A stretch of 64,000 nt of DNA, taken from NCBI RefSeq assembly GCF_014873915.1, contig NZ_JADBEJ010000005.1, positions 1,488,001 to 1,552,000 of the forward strand, in the 5' to 3' direction. The DNA is from Amycolatopsis roodepoortensis. GTDB lineage: Bacteria; Actinomycetota; Actinomycetes; Mycobacteriales; Pseudonocardiaceae. The notes beneath the pieces are model-generated. The model made no database searches, was not told the DNA's origin, and was given only the letters and a program-made list of their open reading frames with translations. The first letter of the stretch is position 1. Every line of letters starts with the position of its first letter. The translations under genes were made by a program, and so were the position numbers. Below, in pieces: positions 24,949 through 33,857 of the stretch.

Positions 24949-26462
24949 CCGGCACCTCCGGCCATCGCGAGGCCGATCGTGTGCTGATCGGCCTCGTCCT
25001 TGGTGAACTCCGCGACGATCCGGCCCTCGAACAGCACCAGCACCCGGTCCGACAACGCGAGGATCTCGCTGAGCTCGGCGGAGATCAGCAGGACGGCGTG
25101 CCCGGCGTCGCGATGGGCGACGAGCCTCGCGTGGATGTTCTCGATCGCGCCGACGTCGACGCCGCGGGTGGGCTGTTCGACCAGCAGGAAGGGCGCGTCG
25201 TGGGTGAGTTCGCGGCCGAAGATCGCCTTCTGCTGGTTACCGCCGGACAACGTGCCCATCGCGGCGGTGGGGCCGGACGCGCGGACGTCGTAGTCATCGA
25301 TGATCGCCGACGCGTGCTCGTCGATCGCCTTGCGACGCAGGAATCCCTTGCGCACCAACGGCCGCTTGCGGTGGAAGCCTACGGCCAAGTTCTCCCGGAG
25401 GCCCGCCGTGGGCGCCGATCCGACCTCCGACCGATCTTCCGGGACGTGGGCCAGCCCGGCATCCCTCCGTGCGCGGACCGACAGCCCGTCGAGGTTCTGT
25501 CCCTTGAGGACGATCGAGCCATCGGTCTTCAGGAGGCCGGTGACGGCGCCGGAAAGCTCGGCCTGACCGTTGCCCGCGACCCCGGCGACGCCGACGATCT
25601 CCCCGGCGCGCACGGTCAGGGACACGTTGTCCAGCAACGGTTTTCCTTCCGCACCGGGAACTGTCAGAGATCGGGCTTCGAGGACCGTGTCACCGGGCGT
25701 CCCGGCCGGATGGGCACGATCGAGGTCGACCTCGCGTCCGGTCATCGCCGCGGCGAGCCCGGCGGCCGTCTGGTCCGCGGTGCGCCCGCGCGCGCTGACG
25801 CGGCCGTCCCGCAGCACCGTGACCTGGTCGCTGACGGCGAGGACCTCCTGGAGTTTGTGCGACACCAGGAGGATCGTGCGGTCCTCGGAGGCGAGGGCGC
25901 GCAGTACGCCGAACAGCCGCTCGGTCTCGGGCGGGGTCAGCACGGCGGTGGGCTCGTCGAGGATCAGGACGCCGGCCTCGCGATACAGCAGTTTGAGGAT
26001 CTCGACGCGCTGCCGAAGCCCGACCGGCAGATCACGGACCCGGTCACCCGGCCGCAGCCGCAATTCGTGCCGCTCGATCAGTTCGGTGACGCGGGCCGTC
26101 GCCGCCTTGCGGTCCAGCAGGCCGCGGCGGGTCGGCTCGCTGCCGAACACGACGTTCTCGGTGACGGTGAGTTCGCCGAACAAGGCGAACCCCTGCTGCA
26201 CCATGCCGACGCCGGCGTCGATGGCCTGCGCGGGCGAGCCGAAGGAGACTTCCTCGCCGTGCAGGGAGATCGTGCCCTCGTCGGGCCGGTGCAGACCGTA
26301 GAGCACGGACATGAGCGTCGATTTGCCCGCGCCGTTCTCGCCCATCAGGGCGTGGATCTCGCCCCTGCCGACGTCGAGGTCCACGTGGTCGTTCGCGAGC
26401 ACTCCGGGGAACCGCTTGACGATCCCCCGGAGTGAGACGGCGTCAGGATTTGGCGGGGTCAT
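24945..26462 (-). CDS. ABC transporter ATP-binding protein with two nucleotide domains
   Basis: 505 residues with two ATPase domains in tandem, as in RbsA and NupA. The first has Walker A GENGAGKST, signature LPVGLRQRVEI and Walker B LILDEPTAVL. The second has a degenerate Walker A (VAGNGQAELSGA) but a full signature LSGGNQQKAIFGREL and Walker B LLVEQPTRGVD, in which Gln replaces the usual catalytic-region Glu-Asp pattern. This asymmetry is normal in the family. The ATG at 26462 lies inside the end of the substrate-binding gene, overlapping it by 20 bp. Confidence 0.92.
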   Translation of the reverse strand: MTPPNPDAVSLRGIVKRFPGVLANDHVDLDVGRGEIHALMGENGAGKSTLMSVLYGLHRPDEGTISLHGEEVSFGSPAQAIDAGVGMVQQGFALFGELTVTENVVFGSEPTRRGLLDRKAATARVTELIERHELRLRPGDRVRDLPVGLRQRVEILKLLYREAGVLILDEPTAVLTPPETERLFGVLRALASEDRTILLVSHKLQEVLAVSDQVTVLRDGRVSARGRTADQTAAGLAAAMTGREVDLDRAHPAGTPGDTVLEARSLTVPGAEGKPLLDNVSLTVRAGEIVGVAGVAGNGQAELSGAVTGLLKTDGSIVLKGQNLDGLSVRARRDAGLAHVPEDRSEVGSAPTAGLRENLAVGFHRKRPLVRKGFLRRKAIDEHASAIIDDYDVRASGPTAAMGTLSGGNQQKAIFGRELTHDAPFLLVEQPTRGVDVGAIENIHARLVAHRDAGHAVLLISAELSEILALSDRVLVLFEGRIVAEFTKDEADQHTIGLAMAGGAG

Positions 26463-27480
26463 CGACGACGATCGCGCCCGAGATGATCTGGTCCCGCAGT
26501 TCGCCGACCTTGGCCAGCACGTCGGGGTGGCTCGCGACGACACACTGCGACGTCGCGGCGTCCGGCTCCAGCCCGGTCAGGGAGATGCCCTTCTCCTTGA
26601 GGCCATAGGACTTCGTCTCGCCGGTCTTGCCGCCGAGGATCGCGTCGACCCCGTCGCCGACGACGACGTTGGTGCGCTTGATGACGTTGTCCACGACCTG
26701 TCCGGGGCTCGCCGGGCACTGGTTGGCGTCGACGCCGAACGCGAAGAACCCGCCCTGTTTGGCCGCCTCGAACACACCGAGGTTGCCCGCCGCGGAGGCC
26801 GCGCCCATGACGTGGTCGACGCCCTGGCCGGCGAGCGTGCCTGCCAGCGCCTTCGCGCGAGCCGGATCGTTGAACGGGTTCGCGCCGCCGATGAACAGCG
26901 GGGCGAGTGTGGTGCCGGGCTTGGCCTTCTCCGCGCCTTGTCCGAACGGGATCGAGTACCGGCGGAACTGGGGCGTGTCGAGTACGACGACCGCGCCGAC
27001 CTTGCCGCTCTTGCTCAGCAGCCCGGCCTCGGCACCGGCGAGGTAGCTGCCCTCGTGCTCGCGGAACACCGCGCAGGTGACGTTCGGGAACGGTTTCGTC
27101 GTGCAGGAGTCCACGAAGAGGAACTTCTGCTCGGGGTTGCGCTCGGCCTCGGCCGCGATCGCGTCGGCGAAGTTGAAGCCGACGGCGACGATCACGGCGG
27201 GCTTCTCGCGCACCGCGGCCGCGAGGTTCTGCTGGATCGACGCCGGATCGGTGCTCTGGTACACCTTCTGCGTCCCGTTGTGCTTCTTGGCCGAATCCTC
27301 GATGCCCTGGACGGCGAGCTTGAGGAAGTCGTTGACGCCGACCGGGCTCGGCGTGATCAGGACCAGCGCGGGACCGGCGGCGTTCTGGGCGGCCGGGTCC
27401 TTGGCCGAGGCGTTGCACGCGGCGAGGAGCGTGACGGCGGAAACGGCCATGACGGCCCGCAGGAGGGTTCTCGGCGACAT
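26443..27480 (-). CDS. BMP family substrate-binding lipoprotein
   Basis: 345 residues, first gene of the ten-gene operon. The signal ends in a lipobox (TLLAAC, lipid-bearing Cys 22). The mature part is the BMP/Med periplasmic-binding fold, related to the purine-nucleoside receptor PnrA: ALVLITPSPVGVNDFLKLAVQ, AVGFNFADAI, FLFVDSC, REHEGSYLAGAEAGLLSKS and FAFGVDANQCPAS are the usual segments. It should capture a nucleoside outside the membrane. The ATG at 27480 has only a weak GTCCGGGAC upstream. The 68-bp gap to the next gene leaves little room for a promoter, and I see no clear one. Confidence 0.92.
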   Translation of the reverse strand: MSPRTLLRAVMAVSAVTLLAACNASAKDPAAQNAAGPALVLITPSPVGVNDFLKLAVQGIEDSAKKHNGTQKVYQSTDPASIQQNLAAAVREKPAVIVAVGFNFADAIAAEAERNPEQKFLFVDSCTTKPFPNVTCAVFREHEGSYLAGAEAGLLSKSGKVGAVVVLDTPQFRRYSIPFGQGAEKAKPGTTLAPLFIGGANPFNDPARAKALAGTLAGQGVDHVMGAASAAGNLGVFEAAKQGGFFAFGVDANQCPASPGQVVDNVIKRTNVVVGDGVDAILGGKTGETKSYGLKEKGISLTGLEPDAATSQCVVASHPDVLAKVGELRDQIISGAIVVDDPAKS

Positions 27481-27548
27481 GTCCCGGACTTTATGTCGCC
27501 GGTCCACGATATGACACCGATTCCCACCATGCGGAACCGTGTAGGTCG

Positions 27549-29117
27549 TTATACGTCGCCCGGATCGGCGCCCAGGACAGTGGGCCGTGACCGGTGGAGA
27601 CCGGCGGTGCGGCGCAGAGTGAACCGGTCGATCTCGGCGCCGTCGTTGCGCAGGGTCCGCACGGTCAGCGTCGTCCGGCGGCCGGACCAGGCGGGCTCGA
27701 CGTCGATCGCGAGGAACGAGTAGCCGGTGTAGCGCACGCGGGACCATGAGACGGTCTCGGTCACCTTCTCGCCGCCCTTGACCCAGTGGTACGACTGGAA
27801 CTCCCCCGCGAACGTGTCGGGTACCGGGAAGCTGTAGAGGCTCTTTCCGCCGCCACCACAGGTCGCGTACACAGTGCCGTCGCGGTCCGGCTCGACGGTG
27901 TCGCCGATCTTCACCTCACGGGTCACCTTGCCGCCTCGCAAGGCGTCGGTGCGCTCGTAGATGTGGTTGTGGCCGTTGATCACGAGGTCGACGCGGTACT
28001 CGTCGAACAGCGGGACCCACTGCTCGCGGACGCCGCCCTCGGAGGCGTGCTGATTGGTCGTCGAGTAGGCACAGTGGTGGAAGAACACCACGATGAAGTC
28101 GACGTCCGGCTGCGAGCGCAGGTATCGCAAGCGGCGTTTGAGCCAGGCGGTCTGGGAGCCGTGCGAGTAGCCGAGGTTGGCGGGGATCTCGTAGGAGACG
28201 TCGTTGGCGTCGAGCGAGATCACCCCGACGTTGCCGTAGATGAATGAGTACACGCTCGGGCAGTCGTGCGGGCCGCTGCCGGGGAAGTCCCAGCGTTTGA
28301 CCTGGCCGCCGTAGCCGTCGGGCGAGTAGAGGGCCTCCATGTCGTGATTGCCGGTGGTGACCATCCACGGCACGGACGCGGCGACGCCCTCGATCTGCCG
28401 GTAGTAGGCGTCCCAGACCTTGGGGTCGAAGAGATCGTGGTCGGCGTCGGGCTTGTTACCGGGCGGCTTGCCCGCTCCGCTCGGGTCGGCGTACGCGATG
28501 TCGCCCGCCAGCAGATGGAAGCGCGGGTTCTGCCGCGCGACCGCACCGTCCTGCGCGAGCGCCGTCGTCGAGACACCCTGATCACCGAACGCGGTGAAGG
28601 TGAACTTGCCCGCCGGAATCCCCCGGGCGGGCGCGGTGGTGAACGTCGAGACCGCGGCGGGTCCGCCGTCGCCCGACGCCGGGTCGAAACCCTCGTGACC
28701 GACGGCGTACCGGTAGGTGTGGCCGGGCCAGAGGTGATCGGCCTCGGCGTGCAGGTAGTACTGGTCGTACGGCGCGATGACCCCGGCGACCTCGGAATGC
28801 AGCGCGCGGACCTCGGCCGGGATGCGGTGACTCCAGCCGCCGTGGCCGTCGGCGATGCGCAGGAACGGCTTCCGCACCGGCGCCGGCACCTGCCACGCGA
28901 CCCGCATCGACGTCCGCGGATTCCGGCCGAACGCGAGATGCCGCCCCGCCGGGACGACCTTGTCGCCGTCGGCGTACGCGGTGCCCTGCAAGAGAAGCGG
29001 ACCGGCGGCGAGGACGGCGCCCTTGAGGATCGTGCGGCGGCTCAGGTACTCGTGTTGCTCGGCCATCGTGAGGTGCGAGGCCAGCGCGTCGGGAACACCG
29101 ACCCTGGGGATTTCCAT
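27549..29117 (-). CDS. Tat-exported purple acid phosphatase-like metallophosphoesterase
   Basis: 522 residues. After a short cytoplasmic lead (EIPRVGVPDALASHLTMAEQ) comes a twin-arginine signal, SRRTILKGAVLAAGPLLL. An N-terminal FnIII-like domain precedes the metallophosphoesterase domain, whose metal ligands are all visible: FGDQG, LAGDIAYAD, TTGNHDME, FFHHCAYS and NGHNHIYER. The Tyr of GDIAY is the charge-transfer ligand of purple acid phosphatases. It should release phosphate from organic esters outside the cell. I start at the ATG at 29117 because the lead resembles related actinomycete proteins as I remember them; no ribosome site is strong, and starts at 29189 or 29066 are possible. Confidence 0.85.
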   Translation of the reverse strand: MEIPRVGVPDALASHLTMAEQHEYLSRRTILKGAVLAAGPLLLQGTAYADGDKVVPAGRHLAFGRNPRTSMRVAWQVPAPVRKPFLRIADGHGGWSHRIPAEVRALHSEVAGVIAPYDQYYLHAEADHLWPGHTYRYAVGHEGFDPASGDGGPAAVSTFTTAPARGIPAGKFTFTAFGDQGVSTTALAQDGAVARQNPRFHLLAGDIAYADPSGAGKPPGNKPDADHDLFDPKVWDAYYRQIEGVAASVPWMVTTGNHDMEALYSPDGYGGQVKRWDFPGSGPHDCPSVYSFIYGNVGVISLDANDVSYEIPANLGYSHGSQTAWLKRRLRYLRSQPDVDFIVVFFHHCAYSTTNQHASEGGVREQWVPLFDEYRVDLVINGHNHIYERTDALRGGKVTREVKIGDTVEPDRDGTVYATCGGGGKSLYSFPVPDTFAGEFQSYHWVKGGEKVTETVSWSRVRYTGYSFLAIDVEPAWSGRRTTLTVRTLRNDGAEIDRFTLRRTAGLHRSRPTVLGADPGDV

Positions 29118-29264
29118 ACGCGGGATGGTCGCCGACGAACGTGTTCGGCTCGCGACGACGAGACGAACGGGAGTGGTCGAACCGTCCATCGTGGACTCAA
29201 GGGTTCCCCAAGCCCCCTTTACCCTTCTCCTCCGTCGCATTTAGCCGACCAATTGCTTTCCGCA

Positions 29265-29360
29265 TTTAGTCGACTAAAGGCGCTCCTCGCGCGACCTTCA
29301 CTGGTGTCGATGCCACGGCCGTGATAGCTCCGCAAGCAGGCGCGCGTTTAGTCGACTAAA
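29265..29360. repeat. TTTAGTCGACTAAA palindromes
   Basis: Perfect 14-bp palindromes at 29265-29278 and 29347-29360, with flanks GC at both ends on one side or the other (GCATTTAG or CTAAATGC). A decayed copy (GCATTTAGCCGACC) precedes them at about 29237. AT-rich versions in a 70% GC genome are conspicuous. Relatives occur at 52469-52488 and 52633-52662. Confidence 0.7.
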
Positions 29361-29446
29361 TGCAACCCGCTTTCTTTGCGTGATCTCCATGGGCGGCGGC
29401 ATCACCCTTCAGTGTTGTCCGCGCGTTTCACCGGTCGCTTAAAATT

Positions 29447-29478
29447 ACGAACACCCGTTCGATGAATCGCGGTATTAT
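29447..29478 (+). promoter_or_regulatory. LexA-type SOS box and leaderless promoter of the HNH gene
   Basis: ACGAACACCCGTTCGA (29447-29462) matches 11 of 12 fixed bases of the Gram-positive/actinobacterial SOS box TCGAAC-N4-GTTCGA. TATTAT at 29473-29478 is a good -10, only six bases before the GTG at 29485, so the mRNA is probably leaderless. The box covers the -35 region, as expected for repression. Related 13E12 genes in Mycobacterium tuberculosis are reported to be LexA-controlled. Confidence 0.65.
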
Positions 29479-29484
29479 GAAGGC

Positions 29485-30738
29485 GTGTCCGAGACCTTCC
29501 TTCCCGAGTTGCCGCAGGAGCTGTGGCGTGCCGGCAAGCTGGAGCTTGCCCATGGCGTGCTGCAGTCCTTGCGGGTGATTCGGGTGGCGACCGCTGGGTT
29601 GGGGCGGTTCTTGGCGGAGGTCGAGTCTCGGGGCGCGAAAGACTTGTTCGGGCATGGCAGTACGGCGAGTTGGTTCGCGGAGATGGCGGGGTTGTCGCGC
29701 GGCGAGGCGGGCGCGGTGGTGAAGCGAGCCATTGCGTTGAACCCGACGCGGAACCTGGATGGCACCGAAGCCCCTGCCGTAGCACCCGAGACCGCCGCCG
29801 TCGCCGCCGAGGGGCTCGTCGGAGATGAGCGGATCGATCAGATCCTGGAGATCTTGAAGAGGCTTCCTGCCGATACCTCGGCCGAGGATCGGGCGGTCGC
29901 GGAGAAAATCCTCGCCAACCTCGCCCCGAATGCCGGTCCCCACCAGTTGGTGGACGCTGAAGCGAAACTGCTGGGCTGGCTCGACCCCGACGGCAAGGAG
30001 CCGAAGGAGCCTGAGCCGAAGGAGCCGCGTCGGGAGATCACGTTGGAGCGCCGCCGGGACGGGTTCTGGAAACTGACCGGCCTCCTGGACGACGAGACGG
30101 GTGCCCGGACCGCCGCTGCGCTGGAGGCGTATGCCCAGCCGCGACCGGTGGACGAATTCGGCCAGGCCGATCTGCGGATGAAATGCGAACGCCTGGGAGA
30201 CGCCTGGGCCGAACTCCTCGACCTCGCGATCGCCTGCCCGGACCAACCCGGAACCAGCGGCTACCGCACCCTCGTGCACGTCACCATCGGGCTCGACGAG
30301 CTGAAGTCCGGGCTCGGCACCGCGTGCCTCGACTTCGTCGGCACGATGACCGCGAGAGAAGCCCGACTCGCCGCCTGCGACTGCCTGATGCTCCCGGTCG
30401 TGATGAGTGCCGCAGGTGAACCCCTCGATGTGGGTCGGCTGCGGCGGTTCGTCACCCCAGGGCAAAGACGCGCGCTGAATATCCGCGACGGCGGCTGCGC
30501 GTTCCCCGGCTGCCATCGGAAACCCAAGAACTGCCACGCCCACCATATTGAGCACTGGGCAGACGGCGGACCGACAGATCTCCGGAATCTCGTGCTGCTC
30601 TGCGGTTTCCACCACCGGCTGATCCACCACGGCGACTGGGAAGTGCGGATGGCGGCCGATGGATTACCGGAATTCATCCCACCGCAGTACCGAGATCCGC
30701 TTCGACAACCCCGCCGCAACACCCTGCACCACCGCTGA
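29485..30738 (+). CDS. DUF222/13E12-repeat family HNH nuclease-like protein
   Basis: 417 residues. Residues about 1-290 are the DUF222 domain (LELAHGVLQSLRVIRVATAG, FGHGSTASWFAEMAGLSRGEA, LDDETGARTAAALEAYAQPR), interrupted by a Lys/Glu/Pro-rich linker (GKEPKEPEPKEPRRE). The C-terminal HNH domain reads CAFPGCHRKPKNCHAHHIEH, then WADGGPTDLRNLVLLCGFHH, with both Cys pairs and the HH-N-H residues intact. The family is multicopy in actinobacteria; its target is unknown. The LexA-type box and leaderless GTG suggest DNA-damage induction. The sequence just after the gene is duplicated at 30963. Confidence 0.9.
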   Translation: MSETFLPELPQELWRAGKLELAHGVLQSLRVIRVATAGLGRFLAEVESRGAKDLFGHGSTASWFAEMAGLSRGEAGAVVKRAIALNPTRNLDGTEAPAVAPETAAVAAEGLVGDERIDQILEILKRLPADTSAEDRAVAEKILANLAPNAGPHQLVDAEAKLLGWLDPDGKEPKEPEPKEPRREITLERRRDGFWKLTGLLDDETGARTAAALEAYAQPRPVDEFGQADLRMKCERLGDAWAELLDLAIACPDQPGTSGYRTLVHVTIGLDELKSGLGTACLDFVGTMTAREARLAACDCLMLPVVMSAAGEPLDVGRLRRFVTPGQRRALNIRDGGCAFPGCHRKPKNCHAHHIEHWADGGPTDLRNLVLLCGFHHRLIHHGDWEVRMAADGLPEFIPPQYRDPLRQPRRNTLHHR

Positions 30739-31047
30739 ACCCGAAGAGCCCGCCAGCCACACCGGCGACGGGCCCTTCGGCATGCCCGCAGACAAAAGCC
30801 TGCCCAGGCTCAAGACGAGCGTCTCACCGGGATTCACCCCGGCCCAGTCCGAGAACCCCGCTGAAACCCGACAGAAGCAGCGTGCGACAAGAGCCCAGGC
30901 TCAAGACAAGCGCGCCACCCAGGCGGCTGGTTGCCGGAACGCATCCGGCCCAGTAGCGAATTCCCCGGCGCACCACCCCGCATCACCGCTGAACCCCGAA
31001 GAGCCCGCCAGCCACACCCGGCGACGGGCCCTTCGGCATGCCCGCAG
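30710..31047 (+). repeat. Duplicated tail of the HNH gene
   Basis: The last about 28 bases of the HNH gene and the 53 bases after it (30710-30791) recur at 30963-31047 with a few substitutions and one-base insertions, for example GAAGAGCCCGCCAGCCACAC in both. The second copy has no gene body, so it is a tail relic of another DUF222 copy or of a local duplication. Confidence 0.75.
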
Positions 31048-31483
31048 GACGCCACCGACGTTGGCGAAGGAATCGGGACACTCAATGTCCCAAATCCCTC
31101 ATCAACGACCAAGGCAGACATCGTGGATGCGGAACCCGAGCACCCATCACCGAAAACCTCGTGACCGGACCGATCACGCAAGACTGTGTGGGTTTCGGGA
31201 CATCAGATGTCCCGAAACCCACACAGTCCCATCGCCAATGGACCAGTCACGACCGAAAGAGCGGACGCTCAACGTCCCTTGATCAAGACCAACAGTCGAC
31301 CCGGACCGATCACGCACAACCGTGTGGATTCCGCGCCATCCAACACCCAAATCCGCCTCGAAGACGAGGATCTCCGTTTCAGGAAGATCCGCCACTACTC
31401 GGGGGGATCACTCTGCAAGTCGCCGGACAGCAGCCGGGTCCAGATCTCGCGCACCAGAGAGGCACCTCACCCCGAAGGCGAAA
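30739..31483. other. Non-coding 745-bp repeat region downstream of the HNH gene
   Basis: I see no convincing gene on either strand; open frames here have no domain and atypical codon use. The region holds the duplicated HNH tail, the perfect palindrome at 31182-31228, and shorter decayed hairpins such as GGGACACTCAATGTCCC near 31077 and a GTGTGGATT...AAATCCGC pair near 31320-31355. Confidence 0.6.
31182..31228. repeat. Perfect 47-bp palindrome, ACTGTGTGGGTTT family
   Basis: 23-bp exact arms (GACTGTGTGGGTTTCGGGAC... at 31182-31204 and its complement at 31206-31228) around a single A. The arms share ACTGTGNGG(A/G)TTT with the hairpin at 15562-15606. It lies in the non-coding zone between the HNH gene and the end of rarA. 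Confidence 0.75.
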
Positions 31484-32890
31484 CTAACGCTCACCTCGGA
31501 CCGTACGCCGCAGCTTCGGCACCCGCTCGTGCAACGTCCGCTCCGCCCCACGCTGAGTCGGCTCGTAATAGTCCCGTCCCACCAGCTCGTCCGGCGGATA
31601 CTGCTGCGCCAGAACACCTTCCGGCACTTTTTGCGGATGCCGGTAGCCCTTCGCGTTGCCGAGTTTCTCCGCACCCGCGTAGTGCCCGTCCCGCAGATGC
31701 GGCGGCACCGTCCCGATCCGCCCGGACCGGACGTCGCTGAGCGCGGCGTCGATACCGGTGATGATGGCGTTCGACTTCGGGGCCGTCGCCAGGTGCACGG
31801 TCGCCTGCGCCAGCGCGAGACGGCCTTCCGGCATGCCGATGAACTGCACCGCGTGCGCCGCCGCGATGGCCGACTGCAACGCCGTCGGATCGGCCATGCC
31901 GATGTCCTCGCTCGCGTGCACCACCAGGCGGCGGGCGATGAACCGCGGGTCCTCCCCCGCTTCGATCATCCGTGCCAGGTAGTGCAGCGCGGCGTCCACA
32001 TCGGACCCGCGGATCGACTTGATGAACGCGCTGATGACGTCGTAGTGCTGATCGCCGTCGCGGTCGTAGCGCACCGCCGCTTTGTCCACTGTGGACTCGA
32101 CGATGGCGAGGTCGATCGTCTTGGCCTCGGTCGCGCTCGCCGCGTCCGCGGCCGCTTCCAGTGCGGTGAGCGCGCGCCGCGCGTCACCGGAGGCCAGCCG
32201 CACCAGATGCTCTCGCGCGTCTTCGGTCAGCGTGAGTTCGCCACCGAGACCGCGTTCGTCGGTCAGGGCGCGCTCGATCAGCGCGACGATGTCGGCGTCG
32301 GTCAGCGGCCGCAACTGCAGCACCAGAGACCGCGACAGCAGCGGCGAGACGACGGAGAACGACGGGTTCTCCGTGGTGGCCGCCACCAGCAGCACCGTCC
32401 GGTCCTCGACGGCGCCGAGCAGGGCGTCCTGCTGCGTCTTGGAGAACCGGTGGACCTCGTCGATGAACAGCACCGTGTTCTCGGCGTTGTAGTTCCGGCG
32501 ACGCCGGGCCTCTTCGATGACCCCGCGCACCTCCTTCACCCCGGCCGACAGCGCGGACATCGCCACGAAGCGGCGGCCGGTCGCGGCCGAGACCAGGTTC
32601 GCCAGCGTGGTCTTGCCCGTGCCCGGCGGACCGTAGAGCAGCACGGAAGCGGGCGCCGCGCCTTCGACGAGCCGCCGCAGCGGCGCGCCCTCACGCAGCA
32701 GGTGCTGCTGCCCGACGACCTCGTCGAGCGACCGCGGCCTCATCCGCACCGCCAGCGGCGAACCCGCGGGTACGGCGGTGTTCTTCCCACCCCCCTCTCC
32801 GAGGGACCCACCCCCCTTGTTTTCCCTCGGCTCGGCCGGCTCCGGCGGCCCGAGGTCGGGGTTCACGGTGAAGAGTTCGTCCTGTGCCAC
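31484..32890 (-). CDS. rarA: Replication-associated recombination protein A (AAA+ ATPase)
   Basis: 468 residues of the RarA/MgsA/WRNIP1 family, which acts at stalled forks. RMRPRSLDEVVGQQHLL opens the AAA+ domain; YGPPGTGKTTLANLV is Walker A; NTVLFIDEVHRFSK is Walker B; AATTENPSF is sensor 1. The tetramerisation and C-terminal domains follow (ISAFIKSIRGSDVDAALHYL, GYRHPQKVPEGVLAQQYPP). I start at the GTG at 32890 (VAQDELFT); an in-frame GTG at 32914 is equally open, and neither has a clear ribosome site. Confidence 0.93.
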   Translation of the reverse strand: MAQDELFTVNPDLGPPEPAEPRENKGGGSLGEGGGKNTAVPAGSPLAVRMRPRSLDEVVGQQHLLREGAPLRRLVEGAAPASVLLYGPPGTGKTTLANLVSAATGRRFVAMSALSAGVKEVRGVIEEARRRRNYNAENTVLFIDEVHRFSKTQQDALLGAVEDRTVLLVAATTENPSFSVVSPLLSRSLVLQLRPLTDADIVALIERALTDERGLGGELTLTEDAREHLVRLASGDARRALTALEAAADAASATEAKTIDLAIVESTVDKAAVRYDRDGDQHYDVISAFIKSIRGSDVDAALHYLARMIEAGEDPRFIARRLVVHASEDIGMADPTALQSAIAAAHAVQFIGMPEGRLALAQATVHLATAPKSNAIITGIDAALSDVRSGRIGTVPPHLRDGHYAGAEKLGNAKGYRHPQKVPEGVLAQQYPPDELVGRDYYEPTQRGAERTLHERVPKLRRTVRGER

Positions 32891-32933
32891 GGTGTCGACG
32901 GTAGCCGCACCCACCGACGGTTCCGGCCACAGG

Positions 32934-33782
32934 TCAGCGCAGCCGCTCCCGGAACGCGTGCCACATGATCACGGCCGCGTACGGCACGAACTCGCGCCCG
33001 CGACGCCACACCCACGGGATGCCCTTGAGCACCAGCCAGCCGACGTGCCCGGCGGTACTCGGCTCCACGCCTCCCGAGCAGGTCAGGCTGACCGGCCGCG
33101 GCACCGCGAACCCGGCCTCGGCCAGCCGTTCGGTGAACCCGGTCGCCAGCATCCGGTGACCGAGTTCCGACGGGTGCAGCCGGTCGACGCTCCAGGCGGT
33201 GAGGTCGTAGGCGCCGGGCAGCAGTTCGAGGTCGAGACACGGCACTCCCTCGCGCGCGACGACCTCGTCGATGGCGGCGTTCAGTTCGGCCACCCGCTGG
33301 CTCAACGCCCGCCGCAGCGACTGCGGAAGGCGGAACACCTTGCCGTGGTCGTGGTACCGCACCGGGACCACGGTGGTGCCGACGGCGGCCAGGGCGTGGA
33401 TCACCTCGGTGAGGTCCGCGGCGATCTTCTCGGCGCTGAAATCGGGACGCAGCGTGTCGTTCATACCCGCCACCACCAGCGCGACGTCCGGCCGGTGCGC
33501 CACGGCCGCGGGAAGCTGCTTCGTCAGCACACAGCCCATACGCGCGCCGGTGAACGACGGGTTCAGGTAGCCGTCCGGCTCGACACCCAGCGCCTCGGCG
33601 ACGAGCGGGCCGACCCCGCGCCAGCCGCCTCGGTCCGGCAGTGGGTCGCCAAGGCCCACGGCCGTGGAATCGCCGAGCACGACCAGTCTGCGCGCCGACC
33701 GCGGGACGGCGGGCGCGGGAGGAAGGAGAGGTTCGGGACTCGGAGTGACTTCGACACTGATCACGGTCACGGTAGCCACCAT
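32934..33782 (-). CDS. SGNH/GDSL-type hydrolase
   Basis: 282 residues. Block I VVLGDSTAVGLGD has the nucleophile Ser; VALVVAGMNDTLR is the Asn block; DRLHPSELGHRMLA holds the Asp-His pair. These enzymes hydrolyse esters or act as acetyl-esterases. There is a Pro-rich N-terminal segment but no convincing signal peptide, and a C-terminal extension (about 210-282, ending WVWRRGREFVPYAAVIMWHAF) that may associate with the membrane. It stands between rarA and the phosphotransferase, with no obvious functional link. Confidence 0.87.
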   Translation of the reverse strand: MVATVTVISVEVTPSPEPLLPPAPAVPRSARRLVVLGDSTAVGLGDPLPDRGGWRGVGPLVAEALGVEPDGYLNPSFTGARMGCVLTKQLPAAVAHRPDVALVVAGMNDTLRPDFSAEKIAADLTEVIHALAAVGTTVVPVRYHDHGKVFRLPQSLRRALSQRVAELNAAIDEVVAREGVPCLDLELLPGAYDLTAWSVDRLHPSELGHRMLATGFTERLAEAGFAVPRPVSLTCSGGVEPSTAGHVGWLVLKGIPWVWRRGREFVPYAAVIMWHAFRERLR

Positions 33783-33857
33783 CGGCCACGCAGACTCACC
33801 CGTGGTGATGCCTGGGTAACGCGGTGAGGACGGTCGAGCGAAAAGTCCGTGCGGCGG

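Larger units (their letters stand above)
29118..29484. other. Divergent 367-bp intergenic region with repeats and an SOS-type promoter
   Basis: No gene. It contains the leader of the phosphatase gene on the minus strand, two copies and one remnant of the TTTAGTCGACTAAA palindrome (29236-29362), and the LexA-like box and -10 of the HNH gene (29447-29478). Confidence 0.6.

Noticed and set aside
27481..27548. Promoter of the salvage operon
   Set aside because: TATAAC- and CATATC-like hexamers exist in this gap, but no pair has acceptable spacing and a -35 box, so I did not annotate one.
30659..31282. Possible 207-codon plus-strand gene after the HNH gene
   Set aside because: It runs through duplicated tails and palindromes, overlaps the HNH gene end, and lacks a start signal or domain.
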